DNA from: an uncultured Odoribacter sp.
Lineage (GTDB): Bacteria; Bacteroidota; Bacteroidia; Bacteroidales; Marinifilaceae
Direction of reading: 5' to 3'
NCBI GenBank assembly: GCA_910578105.1
Contig: CAJTPD010000009.1
Coordinates: 89,133-153,132 of the forward strand
DNA length: 64,000 nt
The notes below the pieces were generated by a model. It did no database searches. It worked only from the letters and a program-made list of their open reading frames with translations, and had not been told where the DNA came from. Positions 61,926-64,000 of this stretch are shown one piece after another. The position numbers and the translations under genes are program-made. Position 1 is the stretch's first letter. Every line of letters starts with the position of its first letter.

Positions 61926-63707
61926 ATGCATCGTTTTTACTATTTTATTATTTCGACCTGTATGCTGTTCTCCTCCTGCAACAAGGATGAAGTCATTACC
62001 GAAGAAGTAGGAGGACAGCCTATAATAGAACTTGACAGCGAAACCGGTATTTACACGGTCAAGGTCGGTCACGAATTGACTATCGCCCCGACATACCAGA
62101 ATGTTGAAGATGCTCTTTTTGCTTGGACGATAGACGGTACGCTGGTTTCTTCAGGTCCGTCTCTTCAACGTACATGGAATGAATGCGGGGATTTTTACGT
62201 CAAACTAAGAGTAGACAATGCGGAAGGCTATGCCGAAGAGGAACTGAAAGTAGAAGTGAAAGAACTCACCCCTCCGGTCATTTCACTGGCACTACCTTCG
62301 CAAGGGCTAAAAGTCGTCCGGAATACCGATTACACATTTACTCCCGATATTCAGCATTCGGATGTAGAAGGTTTCAAAATCGAATGGGTACGGGAAGGAA
62401 AAATCGTTTCCTCCGAGAATACTTATACTTTCAATGAAAAAGAACTCGGTGTTTATACGGTGACAATCAACGCTTCCAATATAGATGGGACAACAACGAA
62501 GGACATCAGCGTAGAGGTCGTGGAAACGATGCCCTACGTTGTCAAATTCCAGACCCCATCTTACCGGCAAACATCCACGGACAGGTACACTTTCGCCGAC
62601 CGACCTGTTTTCCTGCGCCCGTTGTTGGAGTATTTCGACAATCCCCGTTTTGAGTGGAGTGTGGACGGTCAGGTCATGGAAGGGGAAGTGGAACGCATGT
62701 TCAAGTTCACGCCGTCCGCACCCGGAGAATACACCGTCTCCTGTACTGTGTCGGAAGACGCACCGACGGAAAAAATAAGCAGGAATATCGACAAAGGAAA
62801 AACGGCTGTCACCGCCACCGTAAAAGTCGTTTGTGTGGACAAAAAGGAACAGGATGGATTCCGGGCTTCGGGAAGTTCCAAGCTCTGGAATAAAGTCTAT
62901 GAATATACCCCGGCTCCCGGCCAATTTATCAACGAGACGAGCACGATAGGCGGTATGACCGGCAACGAAACATTCCCTGAAGCGGCAGTCGCATGGGCAA
63001 CACAGCGTTTGAAAGACAAACTGCACGTCTCTTTGGGTTCTTTCGGCGGTTATATCATCGTCGGCTTCGACCACAGTATCCCCAATTCGGGCAACCAGTA
63101 TGATTTCTGTATTCAAGGGAATGCTTTCGACGGCAGTTCCGAGCCGGGTATCGTATGGGTCATGCAGGATATAAACGGAAACGGATTGCCGGACGACGAA
63201 TGGTACGAACTGAAAGGTTCTGAAGCAGGCAAGAAAGAAACAATACGAAACTTTGAAGTGACCTATTACCGTCCGGAAGGTAAAAAAATGGATGTCCAAT
63301 GGATCAGTTCTGACGGAAGAAACGGCTGGGTAGACTATCTGTCCGCTTATCATACGCAGGACTATTATTATCCGGCTTGGATAACGGAAAACAGTTATAC
63401 CCTGACCGGTACTTGCTTGGCTTCTCGCAACATCCAAGATTCACAAACCGGTTATTGGGACAATCAGGCTTATGACTGGGGATATGTGGACAACTTCGGA
63501 AACGACCAGATAGAAGGCGGCAGTACGGTGGATGGAAGCGGTCAAAGGAACGGTTTCAAAATTTCCAATGCCATCCATGCCGACGGCACGGAAGCCAATC
63601 TGCAATATATCGACTTTATCAAAGTACAATGCGGCGTTTTGGCCAAAAGCGGCTGGCTGGGCGAAGTTTCAACAGAAGTATTTTCTTTTGAAGATCTAAC
63701 CAAATAA
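61926..63707 (+). CDS. PKD-like surface lipoprotein of the B12 locus
   Basis: The 593-residue protein has a lipobox MLFSSC near residue 18 and an N-terminal series of Ig/PKD-like modules (about 35-290: FAWTIDGTLVSSGPSLQRTW; FKIEWVREGKIVSSENTYTF; FEWSVDGQVMEGEVERMFKF). A C-terminal globular domain of about 270 residues follows (LGSFGGYIIVGFDHSI; IVWVMQDINGNGLPDDEWYELKGS). BtuH-type B12-binding proteins also carry a C-terminal globular ligand domain, so this is a candidate, but the match is by architecture and context only. It follows the DUF4465 gene by 64 bp. Confidence 0.8.
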   Translation: MHRFYYFIISTCMLFSSCNKDEVITEEVGGQPIIELDSETGIYTVKVGHELTIAPTYQNVEDALFAWTIDGTLVSSGPSLQRTWNECGDFYVKLRVDNAEGYAEEELKVEVKELTPPVISLALPSQGLKVVRNTDYTFTPDIQHSDVEGFKIEWVREGKIVSSENTYTFNEKELGVYTVTINASNIDGTTTKDISVEVVETMPYVVKFQTPSYRQTSTDRYTFADRPVFLRPLLEYFDNPRFEWSVDGQVMEGEVERMFKFTPSAPGEYTVSCTVSEDAPTEKISRNIDKGKTAVTATVKVVCVDKKEQDGFRASGSSKLWNKVYEYTPAPGQFINETSTIGGMTGNETFPEAAVAWATQRLKDKLHVSLGSFGGYIIVGFDHSIPNSGNQYDFCIQGNAFDGSSEPGIVWVMQDINGNGLPDDEWYELKGSEAGKKETIRNFEVTYYRPEGKKMDVQWISSDGRNGWVDYLSAYHTQDYYYPAWITENSYTLTGTCLASRNIQDSQTGYWDNQAYDWGYVDNFGNDQIEGGSTVDGSGQRNGFKISNAIHADGTEANLQYIDFIKVQCGVLAKSGWLGEVSTEVFSFEDLTK

Positions 63708-63721
63708 TAAAAATTACAAGT

Positions 63722-64000
63722 ATGAAAATTTATTTTCTTCCCATGCTCCTATCCTTGTTCTTTTTGGGAGCGTGTGACAAAAACGATGAAATTATACCTG
63801 AAGATGCAGATGAAAATTTCATCACGTCGGTCGTGATGACCGTGGACGGAAAATCGTACACGGCCGACATTGCGGACAATACAATAACAATAATCGTTCC
63901 CTATACAATATCGCTGAACAATGCCGAAGTGGAATTCAAGTACACAACTTCTGCAACAATCATACCTGATCCTGAAACGGTAACGGACTGGGATAACGAA
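63722..64000 (+). CDS. DUF5018-like lipoprotein (3' partial)
   Basis: From ATG 63722 the frame is open to the window end (93 codons). It has a signal sequence with lipobox FLGAC near residue 14-18, followed by acidic residues and a beta-sandwich-like start (ITSVVMTVDGKSYTADIADNTITIIVPY) like DUF5018 domains of surface proteins. It begins 14 bp after the previous gene, so it belongs to the B12-regulated operon. BtuB-type genes may follow beyond the edge. Confidence 0.72.
   Translation, partial: MKIYFLPMLLSLFFLGACDKNDEIIPEDADENFITSVVMTVDGKSYTADIADNTITIIVPYTISLNNAEVEFKYTTSATIIPDPETVTDWDNE

Overview
The window looks like a chromosome segment from a gut Bacteroidales bacterium, most likely near Odoribacter/Butyricimonas (the genus is inference). 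The order is supported by TAnnTTTG-type -7 promoter boxes, GldA/F/G, TamL/TamB and NVEALA genes, BF3164-like 6-bladed beta-propeller lipoproteins, heteromeric RND pumps and a GH89 glycosidase.

1-6570: the end of a PgpH-type HD phosphohydrolase, a LacI-family regulator, a GldA-GldF-GldG-like ABC system, and dapA with a DUF6913-type gene. 6711-7563: a tRNA-Arg(ACG) with its promoter and terminator, followed by a broken tyrosine integrase, the scar of an old element. 7664-8049: five short palindromic repeats at an exact 41-bp period, next to a small SymE-like gene that is easily missed.

8092-22751 is one minus-strand run. In transcription order it holds an NVEALA peptide gene, a beta-propeller lipoprotein, a DUF1573 protein, a MauE/DoxX redox membrane protein, signal peptidase I, an O-antigen-ligase/TPR membrane protein, then TolC, a membrane fusion protein and two RND permeases. 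Many junctions are 4-bp stop/start overlaps or gaps under 30 bp. My reading (inference) is a secreted cysteine-rich peptide system with its own processing, redox and perhaps export genes. 23.2-26.5 kb holds an XRE-DUF3990-DUF3791 cassette, a beta-propeller remnant, and a HipB-like regulator coupled to another propeller lipoprotein. 26.6-32.0 kb holds a second NVEALA unit (peptide, propeller lipoprotein, transglutaminase-like lipoprotein) divergent from a histidine kinase/OmpR-type regulator pair. An identical 21-bp block ending in GGTTGCAA, part of an 11-bp-period direct repeat, lies upstream of both NVEALA units and is a candidate binding site for this regulator.

32.1-51.1 kb is envelope and housekeeping: a FUSC-like protein, TamL, TamB, a sugar nucleotidyltransferase, a NarL-type two-component pair, a second TamL-like protein, a TrmH-family methyltransferase, an outer-membrane barrel, GH89, a carboxymuconolactone decarboxylase/cupin fusion, an AraC regulator, and an XRE/ImmA pair whose ImmA gene is broken.

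51.7-64.0 kb is a GC-richer mobilizable element: tandem tyrosine recombinases, an AAA/DUF4143 ATPase operon, an excisionase-like gene, accessory genes, MobC and a MOB relaxase. Right behind the mobilization genes sits a complete promoter, cobalamin riboswitch and terminator in front of surface lipoprotein genes (DUF4465, PKD-like, DUF5018-like). This suggests the element carries a vitamin B12 acquisition locus that continues past the right edge.
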